Positions 20,389-31,559 of a DNA stretch of 64,000 bases are shown here, in pieces. Made by a program: the position numbers and the translations under genes. This DNA is from Areca catechu. Its lineage: Eukaryota; Streptophyta; Magnoliopsida; Arecales; Arecaceae. Position 1 is the first letter of the stretch. Every line of letters begins with the position of its first letter. The notes beneath the pieces were generated by a model. It ran no database searches. It was not told the DNA's origin and saw only the letters and a program-made list of their open reading frames with translations. Location of the stretch: positions 42,270,354-42,334,353 of the forward strand of contig CM038044.1 of the NCBI GenBank assembly GCA_021397845.1, in the 5' to 3' direction.

Positions 20389-20528
20389 TGGTGTCTAGAA
20401 AGGTGGTTCTGGGAAGGTAAAGAGAATTGTGGTTTTTAATTGGTTCCGTTGACTGACCTGGCCAATTTTTATTGGTGTCTAGGAAAGCAACGGGGGGACT
20501 CCCACATCTCTTCCACTTGCCTGGCCGA
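20389..20528 (+). repeat. Leader module shared between copia D and chromovirus leaders
   Basis: It contains TTGGTGTCTAGAAAGGTGG, then TGGTTCCG, GACCTGGCCAAT (hairpin CCAAT 20462-20466, loop TTTT, ATTGG 20471-20475), TGTCTAGGA, a G-rich and CTC-rich spacer, and CTTGCCTGGCCGA. The same elements in the same order occur in B (9370-9503), C (14991-15123), L (minus, 49621-49710) and F (minus, 61741-61830). Confidence 0.8.
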
Positions 20529-20620
20529 TTTGATTATATTTAAATCTTGACTAAAATGCTTAGTGTTAAAAATACTATATATTGGCCTTCCTTTATGCTG
20601 GATCATTATTGTGTTATGAA

Positions 20621-20945
20621 CCACATTAGGTTTGTTGTGTTATCTGCAAGACCTAATATGGTGATTGACAAAATACTAGTCTAGTGCATAGATATGCTTA
20701 CAGTATATTCAGTATAATGCTTTGTTGTGTTATCTACAAGGGCATTATATTTGAGTACTGACTGTATTGAAATGAAAGGGTCTTGACTTAACTAGAACAT
20801 TATGGTTTGTTGTGTTTTCCGCAAGACTAATAATGCTCTAGAGGCCAAGTTACTTTTTGAGAATTATATGAGATATAATTGGAAGAGTTTCCTACCTTTG
20901 AGCTTATAAAAGATTTGTTGTGTTATCTGCAAGATCTTTTATAAG
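20621..20945 (+). repeat. Four hairpins with constant 19-nt loop in the D leader
   Basis: The loop TTGTTGTGTTATCTGCAAG occurs at 20632-20650, 20722-20740 (one change), 20807-20825 (three changes) and 20915-20933. Each loop is closed by different complementary arms: 20621-20631 with 20651-20661 (11 positions, one mismatch); 20713-20721 with 20741-20749 (9, including one G-U); 20792-20806 with 20826-20841 (14 pairs with one mismatch and one bulge); 20903-20914 with 20934-20945 (12 perfect). Loop starts are spaced 90, 85 and 108 nt. Constant loops on unrelated stems are the pattern expected of a selected RNA structure. Confidence 0.88.
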
Positions 20946-21124
20946 TTATTAGGATCTCAATCTCACTAAGAAAAACTGATCAGGGTTCTTCTCGATTATC
21001 ATAGTGAGGGCTATGATTTTTGATAAAATAGTGGGAGACATAATTAAATTGAAGACCTAATTTAATTATGTAAGTCATTTCATGGTTGTTTGCTTATGTA
21101 TTGTTCTTTATCAAATGTAGATAA

Positions 21125-22380
21125 ATGGCATCTTCATTATCACTGCGAAGTATCTTAGATACCAACAAACTGACTGGTCCAAACTATGTGGACTGGTTGA
21201 GAAATTTAAAGATTGTGCTGAGTTCAGAAAAACTTTCTTATATTCTTGATACCCCTAGTCTTAATCCACTAGGGGACGATACCACACAGGAAGATATGGC
21301 CACATACAAGAATGTGGCAGAATGACTCCCTCACTGTCAAGTGTATCATACTGGCCTCTATGACCAATGAGTTACAGAGACAGCATGAAAGCATGGATAC
21401 TCAATCCATAATGCTCAATTTAAAAGAGCTTTATGGAGAACAAAGCAGAACTGCTAGATACGAAATATCTAAGCAGTTATTCCGTGCTAGGATGACAGAG
21501 GGAACATCCGTTCAGGATCATGTTCTGAAGGTAATTAACTTAATCACCAGATTGGGTCAATTAGGTTTTATTATGGATGGGGAGTTGAATCAGGATTTAA
21601 TCCTACAATCACTCCTGGAGTCATTTTCTTAGTTTGTCTTGAATTATCACATGAACAAACTGAACACTTCCTTGCCTGAGCTGTTAAATATGTTAAAAAT
21701 AGCAGAGAGCCACATTAAAAAAGAAAAGGCTCCACTTCTTCTTGTTGATAAGACTAATAAGAAGAAATCAGGCAAAAAGGGTTTTAATAGAAGGCTAAAC
21801 CCTAAGGGTGGCATCAATAAGAATAAGAAAGGAAAGAAGGCCTCAAAACAGTCAACCTATTTCTTTTGCGGAAAGGCGGGACATTGGAAAAGGAATTGCA
21901 AGGCTTACCTTGCAACTGTGAAGCCTGGTGCGTCAGATGCACCAAAAGGTATGTATGAGATACATACTATATTGACATTAAATTCGTCTATATCAAATAC
22001 TTGGGTATTGGATACCGCTTGTGGTTACCATATATGCAAATCTTTGCAGGACCTCCACAAGCTTAAAGTATTGAAGGAAGGTGACTTCAATCTCTATGGT
22101 GCTAGTGGTGATATCATCCAAGCAGAAGCTGTAGGGACCTATATTCTGAAGTTGCCTTCAGGGAAGATCTTGGAGTTAGAAGATTGTTACTATATGCCAA
22201 AGATTATTAGGAACATTATATCTATTCCTTTGTTATTAAAACAAGGATATGTAATGGATGTAACGAGCACTGGTTGCTCGATAATGTTATCTAATAAAAT
22301 TATTTGTTCTGGCATATTTAGCAATGGGCTCTTAACTCTTTCTTCCAATGATAGTGTTTTTCATGTCAATAATAAAAGAA
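21125..22380 (+). pseudogene. Ty1/copia D Gag and protease, broken
   Basis: It starts at ATG 21125 (MASSLSLRSILDTNKLTGPN). The frame shifts near 21318, and TAG stops the second frame at 21630. Gag follows the copia pattern, a capsid-like region followed by basic KKGKKASK and a knuckle YFFCGKAGHWKRNC (about 21860-21900), in which the first Cys of CCHC is Tyr (TAT for TGT). Protease has WVLDTACGYHIC (about 22003), reading D-T-A where D-T/S-G is expected. Downstream LYGASGDI and YMPKIIRNIISI are typical protease segments. The knuckle and active-site changes suggest decay beyond the stops. Confidence 0.88.
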
Positions 22381-25034
22381 AAAGAAAAGACTTTAATGAT
22401 ACTTTACTTTGGCATCATCGACTTGGTCATGTTAATGAGTCTAGGATAAGCAAGTTATAGAAGGAAAAATTCCTTGATCCTTATGAGTATGAATCATTAG
22501 GAACTTGCGAATCATGTCTCATGGATAAGATGACCAAGACTCCATTTACTGGACATGGAGAAAGGTCAACTGAGTTATTAGGACTTATACATACTGATGT
22601 ATGTGGTCCAATGACAACTCAGGCCAGAGGTAGATACTCATATTTTATCACTTTTATAGATGATTTATCTAGGTTCGAATGTGTGTATCTTATGAAACAT
22701 AAATCTGAAGCCTTTGATAAATTTAAGGAGTATCAAAGTATGGTCGAAAAACAAATCGGGAAAAGTATTAAAGTTCTTCGTTCTGATCGAGGAGGAGAAT
22801 ACTTATCCACGAAGTTTTTAGACTATCTTAAAGTTAATGGAATTCTTTCTGAATGGACCCCTCCTTATACACCATAGCTAAATGGTATAGCTGAAAGGAG
22901 GAATCGTACCTTATTAGATATGGTACGATCCATGATGTGCTTCATAAATTTACCCATTTCATTCTGGGGTCATGCCCTAGAAACTGCTGTTTATATTCTG
23001 AACAAGGTACCTTCTAAATCCGTTGATAGTACTCCATATGAAATTTGGAGTGGAAAGAAACCGTATCTTAAATATTTTAAGGTATGGGGATGTCCAGCTT
23101 ATATTAAAAGAAATTTTGGACATAAGTTGGAACCTAGAGCAGATAAATGTCTATTTGTAGGATATCCTAGAGAGGGTAGAGGATATATGTTCTACCATCC
23201 TACTGAACAAAAGATTTTTGTCAGCAGGCATGCCACTTTTCTAGAAACGGAGTTCATTTTAGAAAAGGGCAATGGTAGAACTGTTGAACTTGGAGAAGTA
23301 CAAGAAACACAGATAGACAGTTCTCAACCATTAGAACATATCGTTAGGACAGAACCAGAACACAAAACTCCTCTCCGTAGGTCTGATAGATTGCCACGAG
23401 CACCTGAGAGGTATGGGTTTATTATTGAAAAAAATGAAGCCCAAGTCATTCAAAATGATGAACCTCTAACCTATACGGAAGCTATCTTGAGTACTGATTC
23501 AGATAGATGGCAAGAAGCCATGGAATCCGAGATAGACTCAATATATGTAAACCAAGTATGGTCTTTGGTTGAGGCACTAGAGGGTGTTAATCCTATTGGG
23601 TGCAAATGGGTCTATAAGAAAAAGATTGGGGCTGATGGCCAAGTTGAAACCTATAAAGCCATATTAGTGGCTAAAGGTTTTAGACAAAAACAGGGAATTG
23701 ACTATGATGAAACATTCTCACCTGTTGCCATGCTCAAATCAATTTGGATTTTACTTGCTATAGCAGCGTACCACGATTATGAGATCTGGCAAATGGATGT
23801 GAAGACTGCATTCCTCAATGGTTTCCTTGAGGAAGAAGTCTACATGTCACAGCCAGAAGGTTTTATTTCAAAGAATAAACCTAATCAAGTATGCAAGCTA
23901 AAGAAATCCATTTATGGATTAAAGCAAGCTTCCAGGAGTTGGAACATCCTCTTTGATGAAACTATTAAAAGGTTTGGTTTTATCAAAAATGTGGATGAAC
24001 CCTGTGTTTATAAGAAGACTAGTGGGAGTGCCATAGTCTTCTTGGTTCTGTATGTAGATGACATACTCCTTATTGAGAATGATATCCCAATGTTGCAATC
24101 AGTCAAGGTTTGGCTATCAAACCAGTTTTCCATGAAAGATTTGGGAGAAGCATCCTATATACTAGGTATTAAGATCTATAGAGATAGATCTAAGTGGATG
24201 CTAGGTTTATCCCAATCTAGGTATATTGACTTAGGGCTGAAAAGATTCAGCATGGATGGAAGTAAAAGAGGTTATCTTCCTATGATTCAAGGCATACATC
24301 TTTCTAAAAGGATGTCTCCTAAGACACCTGAAGAAAGAAATAGAATGAATTCTATACCTTATGCTTCGGCAATAGGGTCCATAATGTATGCCATGTTATG
24401 TACCAGGCCTGATGTGGCATATGCTTTAGGCATTGTCAGTAGGTTTCAGGCTGATCCAGGAGAGGATCATTGGAAAGCAGTTAAAAATATTCTTTCCTAA
24501 GAAGGACTAAGGATATTTTTTCTAGTTTATGGTGGTTCTGATCTTAAACTAGAAGCTTATTCTGATTCTAGTTTTCAATCAGACCCTGATGATAGCAAAT
24601 CCATTTCAGGATATGTTTTTACCCTAAATGGTGGAGCAGTGAGTTGGAAGAGCACCAACCAGCAGACTGTAGCTGACTCAACCACAGAGGCAGAATACAT
24701 AGCTGTTAGTGAAGTTGCCAAGGAAGCAGTCTGGATGAAGAAGTTCATCACAAAGTTGGGTGTTGTTCCTGAAATTGAAAACCCAGTGCTACTAAACTGT
24801 GACAACACTGGGGCTGTTGCTCAAGCTAAGGAACCAAGAGCTCATCATAAGTCCAAGCACATTCTGAGATGCTTCCATCTCGTCCGAGAAATAGTAGAAA
24901 GACAAGATGTCTACATAAATAGAATTGATACAAAGAACAATGTAGCAGACCCATTCACTAAGGCTCTACCACAGCGAGAGTTTGATCGCCACCTCGAGTG
25001 TATGGGATTAAGATTTAAACGCGATTGGCTTTAG
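22381..25034 (+). pseudogene. Ty1/copia D integrase-RT-RNase H, four stops
   Basis: The frame is that of the gag end, with TAG 22458, TAG 22875, TAA 24498 and a natural TAG at 25032. Integrase: zinc-binding WHHRLGH...CESC (about 22411-22518), then HTDVCGP, RSDRGGEYL and NGIAERRNRTL, giving a D-D-E core. RT: KWVYKKKIGADG, QMDVKTAFLNGF (about 23790) and catalytic YVDDILLI (about 24050). RNase H: SDSSFQSDPDDSKS, TTEAEYIA and DNTGAVAQAK, ending in the conserved HIL...VREIVER and VADPFTKALP region. Domain order IN before RT defines Ty1/copia. A related RT-RNase H fragment lies at 44244 (element J). Confidence 0.92.
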
Positions 25035-25037
25035 TGC

Positions 25038-25048
25038 AAGTGGGAGAT
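25038..25048 (+). other. Polypurine tract of copia D
   Basis: AAGTGGGAGAT lies directly before the 3' LTR start at 25049. The same motif AAGTGGGAGT precedes the J LTR at 45277. Confidence 0.85.
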
Positions 25049-27476
25049 TGAAAGGGATATGCCCTACAAGCCAATCTATGTTGTATCTCCCAAACCATTG
25101 TAATTGACAATTTTCTAATAAAGGCATTATTTTTCATCATACGCTGTGTTTATATTATATGATGAACCCCATAGATTAGGGCTATGATTTTAGGGTTATG
25201 ATGAGATCATACCAGTGAGACCTAAAATATTAAAACCTTAATCTAAAATATTCCTAGTCAAAGGAACCCTGAGTAGGGGATCAGGGTTTTCCGGTAAGAC
25301 TAGCACATCCATGTATGCTGGAGAGGGTGACTGCTCTCATAGTCACTTGTGTATGACACTAATACTGGGATATGGGTGTTCATTGGAGAATGAGTTCACT
25401 GATATGATCCAACTTGAGAACATCTAATGGAGTCTTAGCTACATGTCAATAGAAGGTTTTCATAGTGGGAGTGGTACAAGTAATCCTTTGACCTGAGACT
25501 GCCATAAGTACCTTATATACATGAACCCATGCTTTGGTTCAATCCTAATCATGACACTGAGTCATGCACAGGATTGATACTGGGAATGGTGAATTGGATA
25601 TGAAGGTAATGAGTAGGTCAACAAGGAATCTATCACTCTTGGTAAGAGGAGATTGCATCCAGCTAGTTAACAATCGGATGATGATTCTGGGAATCTGTGA
25701 TCAAAGTAAAGATATTAGAGATGGTTTCTAATATCAAGATAATTGAATCATCAATATAAGATTGAGCTAGAAATAAATATAATATTGGATTTGACATATA
25801 TCCATATCCATAGTTATATTTTGGGTGCAGGCTGATCGAAAGATTTAATTGTACGGTAACTCTCTACTGAAGGGTAATTTTGGTATTTCACCAGAATTTC
25901 CATATCTCCCGGGTATACATGACACGTTGCTAGACGTCAATCTTGTCTTGTGGGTTGATCAAATTCAAAGATCACTTATTAGGAAGAGTCCTAATTGATC
26001 AAATCGGGTAAGCCCGGTTTGACCTAAATCGATTAGAAAGAGTTCTAATCAAATTAGGTCAACTTGTATTCGAACCCACTGCTGGCTAGATGTGGAACCC
26101 AATGGGTCACACACTTAAGAGGATTGATCAAGAGTTTAATTTATAATTAAATCATCTTTGCAGGATAACACTCTAGCATGTGTTGCAAAACCTAGCTTCT
26201 ATTCGAATCGGATTCGAATTAGGGTTCCGAATTGGTTCAATTTGGGTTCTAATTGGACCTAACTAGACCCTAATTATGAAAATAGAAATTATGGCTAACC
26301 CTATTGGCTAGCCATGTAACTAGGCTAGCCTCCCCACCCGCCCCCTTGCATTTTCATGCCAAATGCCAAGAGTCCATGCGCTTATGGACTCTTGGCGCGC
26401 CATTTGGAAGAGTCCATGGCGCATGTACTCTTGGCACGCCCCGCTTAATTCTCCGATGAATTAAGATGGGGCGGCCTCCTTTCTTAATAGTTAGCACACC
26501 ACTTGTCCCCCCTTGGATGGGAATCCAATGGCTGGAAGTTTTTTAAGAAAGACAAAAGGCGCTGACTCTTCCCGGTTGCGCGAAACAACGTCTCTTCGGA
26601 GACCGAAACATCACGATTCTTTTCTTCTGGAATTTCATGACTTTTCTTTTAGGAAAAGCCGTGAGTTTTAATCTGGAAGGGCATGAGAAAGAGGGAAGGG
26701 GGCGTGAGAAATAGGGAAGGGGCGTGAGACAAAATGGAATGGTGTTTACGGAGAGTTGTGTTCTTTTGAGAAGACATCTCTTTGTAATCTATTTAAGGAA
26801 CAGAGGTCTCGGGTGTTTGACTAATGTACGACAAAGGTTTTTATTTTTCTTTTCTTTCCAGGAGACTGATTCCTCCTTAGCTTGTTTAGGACACAGAGAG
26901 TTTCCCTTTTACAGAGTTCTCTTCTCTGTTGAAACTCAAGTCCAAAACAAGAGATAGGAAGAATCTCTCGATCGGTAAAAGAAAAGAATTACAACTCTAT
27001 TTCTATTTCCATTTACTTTAAGACATTAGTGTCTTAAATCCTTCTCCTCCTTCAAGACAAGAGTTTTATTCTTAAGACAAGGTCTTAAGAAAGGGAGAGG
27101 AAGAAGAAAGAAAGGAAGTAAGGAGTCCCTACCGTGGAGTTTTAAAGCCATAGTCCTCTTAAATTCTAGGATAAGAATTCAAGTGAAGGAATTTTGAAGA
27201 AGCTAGCATCTTGATCAATCTTCTTGTGGATCACCATTGGAGGGTGGACATTTGGATGCTTGGTGAAATCAAAAGGGGCATTCAACACCAAGTTTTGATT
27301 CTACATCAAAATTGGATTTAGCGTTAACAGGTTGGTGCCCTAATTCTAACAATGTAAGTTTGTATGTTTATTATATGTTTTAATCCTTAAATAAGGAGAT
27401 CCTGGCTAAGGGATTGTGGTGCAAATTTCATCATTTTGAAATTACACTTCCGCTGTGGTGCACCGGATTCCCAACA
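25049..27476 (+). repeat. 3' LTR of copia D
   Basis: At 2428 bp it equals the 5' LTR in length. It runs from TGAAAGGGATATGCCC to GGATTCCCAACA and is followed by target duplication copy AAATC (27477-27481). Confidence 0.95.
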
Positions 27477-27481
27477 AAATC

Positions 27482-30004
27482 GCTTTCAAAACTAAGGATG
27501 GCCTCTACGAATGGGTTGTTATGCCTTTTGGGTTGTCCAATGCCCCTAATACTTTCATGAGGATTATGACCCAGGTGCTTAGAGCTTTCATAGGGAAGTT
27601 TGTAGTGGTCTATTTCGATGACATCCTGATCTATAGTAAGACCCCTGCAGACCACCTAGGCCATCTTAGACAAGTCTGCCAAGTTTTGAGGAATGATAGT
27701 CTCTATGGTAATCTCAAGAAGTGTGAATTCATGACCTGTAGAGTTATCTTCCTTGGTTTTGTAGTAACCCCTGACGGCGTGGCTGCCGATCCAGAGAAGA
27801 TTAGGTCCATAGTAGAATGGCCAGAGCCGACCAGTGTGCATGAAGTTAGGAGTTTCCATGGCTTGGCTACCTTCTATAGATGACTCATCAAGGGGTTTAG
27901 TACTGTAGTTGCTCCTATCACAAACTGTATTAGGAAGGGAGAATTTCAGTGGACTAAAGCAGCCCATAAAGCCTTCCTAGATCTTAAGGATAGGATGACC
28001 CAGGCACCCATTTTGAGGTTACCCAACTTTTCTAAAGTATTTGAGGTTGCCTGTGATGCTTCAGGTGTAGGTATAGGTGGAGTCCTAAGCCAAGAGAATC
28101 ATCCCGTAGCATTCTTTAGTGAATAACTTAATGATGCTAAGCTTAGGTATTCTACCTATGATAAAGAATTTTATACGGTAGTGCAAGCTTTGCGTTACTG
28201 GAGACATTATTTGCTACCGCAGGAATTTGTGCTATTTTCGGACCATGAGGCTCTTAGATTCCTGAATTTCCAGAAGAAGCTTAATCCTAGGCATGCTAAG
28301 TGGGTAGAGTATATCCAGTCCTATACTTTTGTTTTGAAACATAAGGCTGGGACTGAAAATAAGGTAGCTGATGCCCTTAGTCGTCGATCTTTGTTATTGA
28401 ATTCTGTTAGGGCTGAAGTCATAGGGTTTGAGCAGATCAAAGAGGAATATGAGTCGTTTCCAGATTTTAAGACTGTGTATCAGGATCTAGCTCAAGGACC
28501 ATCTAGTGATCATAAGGATTATACCCTTTTAGATGGCTTTCTGTTCTTTAAGAATAGGCTTTGCATCTCTAGAACTTCTCTTAGGGAATTTTTGATTTGG
28601 GAAATTCATGCTGGGGGTCTAGCAGGCCATTTTGGAAAAGACAATACCACCCTGGCTGTTGAAGACCACTTTTTCTGGCCTAGCTTAAAAAGAGATGTAG
28701 CACACATTGTGGCTAGGTGTCGGACCTGCGTTGTTGCCAAACAGCAAAAACAGAACACCGGCCTTTATACCCCACTCCCTGTCCCAGATCGTCTTTGGCA
28801 AGATATGAGTATGGACTTTGTGTTAGGTTTGCCTAAGACCCAGAGGAGGCATAACTCTATCTGTGTCGTAGTCGACCGATTTTCTAAGATGGCCCACTTC
28901 TTGCCTTGTTCCCAGACTTTTGATGCGTCTAAGGTAGCCACCCTGTTCTTTAATGAGATAGTTAGACTCCATGGCCTACCTAAGACAATTGTTTCAGATA
29001 GGGATGTCCGGTTCACCAGCTATTTTTGGAAAACCCTTTGGCATAAGTTAGGGACAAAACTTAAGTTTTCAACTGCCTATCATTCCCAAACTGATGGCCA
29101 AACTGAGGTAGCGAACCGTAGCTTAGGCAATCTGCTAAGATATCTTGTTGGTGAAAACACTAGGAATTGGGATTTGTACTTACCTAGGGCTGAATTTGCA
29201 TACAATGACTCGGTCAATAGGTCTACAGGTAAGAGTCCATTTGAAATTGTGCATGGGTACAAACCTCACACACCTCTTGACCTAGCCCCTTTACCAGTCC
29301 ACACACGAGTCTCCGAGTCTGCTGAAGTTTTTGCATAGCATATAAAAGACTTGCATAAAGAAATTCATGCCAAAATAAATTTAAGTAATGAAACTTATAA
29401 GAAGTTGGCTGATTCTCAAAGGCGAGTCAAAAATTTTGTTGAGGGAGACAATGTAATGATTAGGTTAAGGCCTGAACAGTTTCCTCCTGGAACCGTTAGA
29501 AAGTTACATGCTAGAGGAGCTGGACCATTTAGAGTGGTGAAGAGAGTAGGATCCAATGCCTTTGTGCTTGAGTTGCCTCCAGAACTAGGCATTAGCCCCA
29601 CTTTCAACATTACAGACCTAGTAGAGTATAAAGAGCCAGCTGTGATTCCCAGTGAGCCTTTTGAGCCTAATCCTGTTCTTGAGAGTGAACCCAACCCTGT
29701 GTGTCCACCAACAAACTGGCCAGTGAGGAAAGAACAGATTGAAAATATCCTGGACAATCAGGTTATCTCTACTCGTAATTGAGGATACGAAAGATACCTG
29801 GTCCGCTGGCAAGGAAGGCCAGATTCTGATGACTCTTGGATCTCCCGAGATGAATTACAAGAGCTGGATCCAGATCTCTTGGAGAGATACCAGAGCCAAC
29901 TTGAGCCTTACTCAACAGGGTCGAGTTCCTCCCACCCCGGGAGAATTGGTGCGGGCACCAGAATCAGAAGAAGACTTCAGGGTTCCATCTGGATCTCTAA
30001 ATAA
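27482..30004 (+). pseudogene. Chromovirus C RT-RNase H-integrase-chromodomain (second part), four stops
   Basis: It resumes the RT frame interrupted at 17518 (FKTKDGLYEWVVMPFGLSNA). Catalytic YFDD is at about 27610. RNase H shows DASGVG, YDKE, SDHEAL and VADALSRR. Integrase has a zinc-binding HAGGLAGH...CRTC (about 28605-28733) and a D-D-E core in MDFVLGLP, SDRDVRF and QTEVANR (about 28810-29110). The GPY/F-type module RGAGPFRVVKRVGSNAFVL (about 29510) and a chromodomain ENILDNQVISTR...YERYLVRWQGRP...SWISRDEL (about 29740-29870) follow. Stops: TGA 27881, TAA near 28124, TAG 29336, TGA 29780 (inside the chromodomain). The frame runs through the purine tract and 58 bases into the 3' LTR, ending TAA 30002. 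This is the reference for recognising the remnants in B, E1, F, H and N. Confidence 0.93.
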
Positions 30005-31559
30005 CCTTGCCCGAAGATTAGGGTTTGTAATAAGGGTTGACCTGGTCAACCAGATTATTTTATTTCTTTGAGTCTGCATTTCATTTTGTTGAGTCATGTT
30101 GACTCAGTCTAAATCCAAGTCAAGTCCTGGTTGGCGCCATTCCCTAGGGCATCATTTTTCTTCCAAGGACAAATGCAAGTGGACGCCACACTCCCAGGAC
30201 CAGTTGGCGCCACATTTCATCCCAGTGTCCCTGGTCCCCACGCCCGAGAGAGCAAGAAAATTTTCTTAGGAGAAGTCAAGGAAGGCGCCCACAAGCTGCC
30301 AAAAGTAACCAAGCTAAAGGAGCAGGGGATTCTTCTTGGAGAGGACTTCAAGGTAGGCGCCCACACCTGCCTAAAGTACCTGCTATGAATGGAAGGATCT
30401 TAGTCTTGGGGAGAAAGACTAGGAGATGAGTATTTTCTTCCAAGAAAGAGCAAGTCATGGAAGGAAAACCCATGACTTAAGGAGAAGAACTAGGAGGTGC
30501 CCCACATACCTGCCATATGAAGCCATCACCTTGCATTTGAGGCCGCCCACTCCAAGGAAAGAAGCCTGGTCGGTCAAGGGAAAGTTTTTCATGCTTAGGA
30601 TAAATGTTTAGTCCCACATGGAAAGTAGTGTAATTTTGTTTCTCTTGTAAGGTCTATATATTGGACCCTTATGTAATCTTTTGATTTTAATGAGTAAATG
30701 AAATCTTTTCTTGTATTGAGCAACTTTGTGTTCTCTTCTTCCGCACTTCTTTGAGTGTTGAGCTCCATGAGGGAGTAAATCCGGGTTCCATTGGAGCCTT
30801 GAGGAGGTGAGAGATCTCCAAAGTTACCAAAACCCTGCCCCGCTTTCATCCCTGGCCGCCAACCCTAATTTCCTTTCATCATCCTAGCCACCAACACCCA
30901 AATTCCTAAACCCTATTCCCACTTCATTCAAGGCCGCCATCTCCTTCTCCAAGCCACCGCCCACTATATCAAGCCCTAGGTCCTTTTCATCTGCAAGCCG
31001 CCGCCCTACCAGCCAAACCTTAAATCCACTCCATCTTCCACCGCCACCTCCATACTCTTCCCTCATCTTCAAAGTTCGAGCAGTCCGGAGCTATCCCAGG
31101 TAAAGGTCTCTTCCTTGAGTTTCTTACATCCTTATCTTGTTCTTCATCTTTTCCAGATCCAGTGTACGAGAAGAAGGCCAACCTTGCCATAGGACTACAA
31201 TCCAAGGATCCATTGCGAAGATACCCCATCTCCAAGGATCCTACAATCTGCTCGAGAGTGTCCTTCAATTGAAGCAATGAGAGATATCACAGTCAGGTAT
31301 AAAATCTTCTCTTCTCTCTTCGTCTGTTTCTTGAAAGAGGAGTAAACCTTAGGTCTGGGGTTTCTCAATCCCCAGCGATCCTACTTCTTTATTACTCTGA
31401 TAATCTACTCTTTTGAATTATGCTTTCTTTCAGTGCATATTTTCTTTCAATATTAGTTAGCCTTGTTTTTGAGTCAAGCCAACTTCTAACAAAACACAAA
31501 AAAAGAAAAATTAGTCTTAATTTACTTCTGCATCGCATCATCTTATTTGTTCTGCATCA
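29947..31559 (+). repeat. 3' LTR of chromovirus C
   Basis: It starts TGGTGCGGGCACCAG after CCCGGGAGAAT and ends TTCTGCATCA, for 1613 bp. A TATA-like CTATATATTGG lies at about 30654. An intron-like segment, CCCAG|GTAAAGG...TTTTCCAG|ATCC, lies at 31100-31156. The solo LTR E2 is the same length and clearly of the same family. Confidence 0.92.

Larger units (their letters stand above)
19948..21124 (+). other. PBS and long structured leader of copia D
   Basis: TGGTATCAGAGCC at 19948 matches initiator tRNA-Met. The 1.16-kb leader has no ORF of note but is rich in secondary structure: a long-range stem at 20165-20242, a module shared with the Ty3/gypsy leaders at 20389-20528, four constant-loop hairpins at 20621-20945, and ATCATAG-TGAGGG-CTATGAT (20998-21017). 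The gag ATG is at 21125. Such leaders usually carry packaging and dimerisation signals; that role is inference here. Confidence 0.85.
17519..27476 (+). mobile_element. Complete Ty1/copia retrotransposon D inserted in chromovirus C
   Basis: The element is 9958 bp with two 2428-bp LTRs (17519-19946 and 25049-27476), a PBS one base inside the 5' LTR (TGGTATCAGAGCC, 19948), a structured 1.16-kb leader, gag-PR-IN-RT-RNase H in Ty1/copia order, and a purine tract AGTGGGAGAT just before the 3' LTR. LTRs begin TGAAAGGG and end CAACA. By eye they differ at roughly 70-80 sites (about 3 percent), implying an insertion of moderate age. The LTR start (ATGCCCTA near the 5' end), PBS and long leader suggest the Angela/Tork-type group, but the sublineage is not proven. 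One frameshift and several stops inactivate the coding region. Confidence 0.95.
14031..31559 (+). mobile_element. Chromovirus C (Ty3/gypsy, Del/Tekay-like), split by copia element D
   Basis: A complete domain order survives: 5' LTR remnant (14031-14340), PBS, leader, gag-PR-RT (15245-17518), interruption by D plus its target duplication (17519-27481), RT-RNase H-integrase-chromodomain (27482-30004), and 3' LTR (29947-31559, 1613 bp). The reading frame is the same on both sides of D. Seven in-frame stops inactivate it. It is followed at 31560 by Tat RNase H sequence, so its 3' end sits inside element T. The left 1.3 kb of the 5' LTR is missing where element B abuts. Confidence 0.92.

Noticed and set aside
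20621..20945. Reading the four hairpins as a CRISPR-like array
   Set aside because: The repeats are loop sequences within stem-loops of unequal spacing in a retrotransposon leader, with no cas genes and a eukaryotic context.
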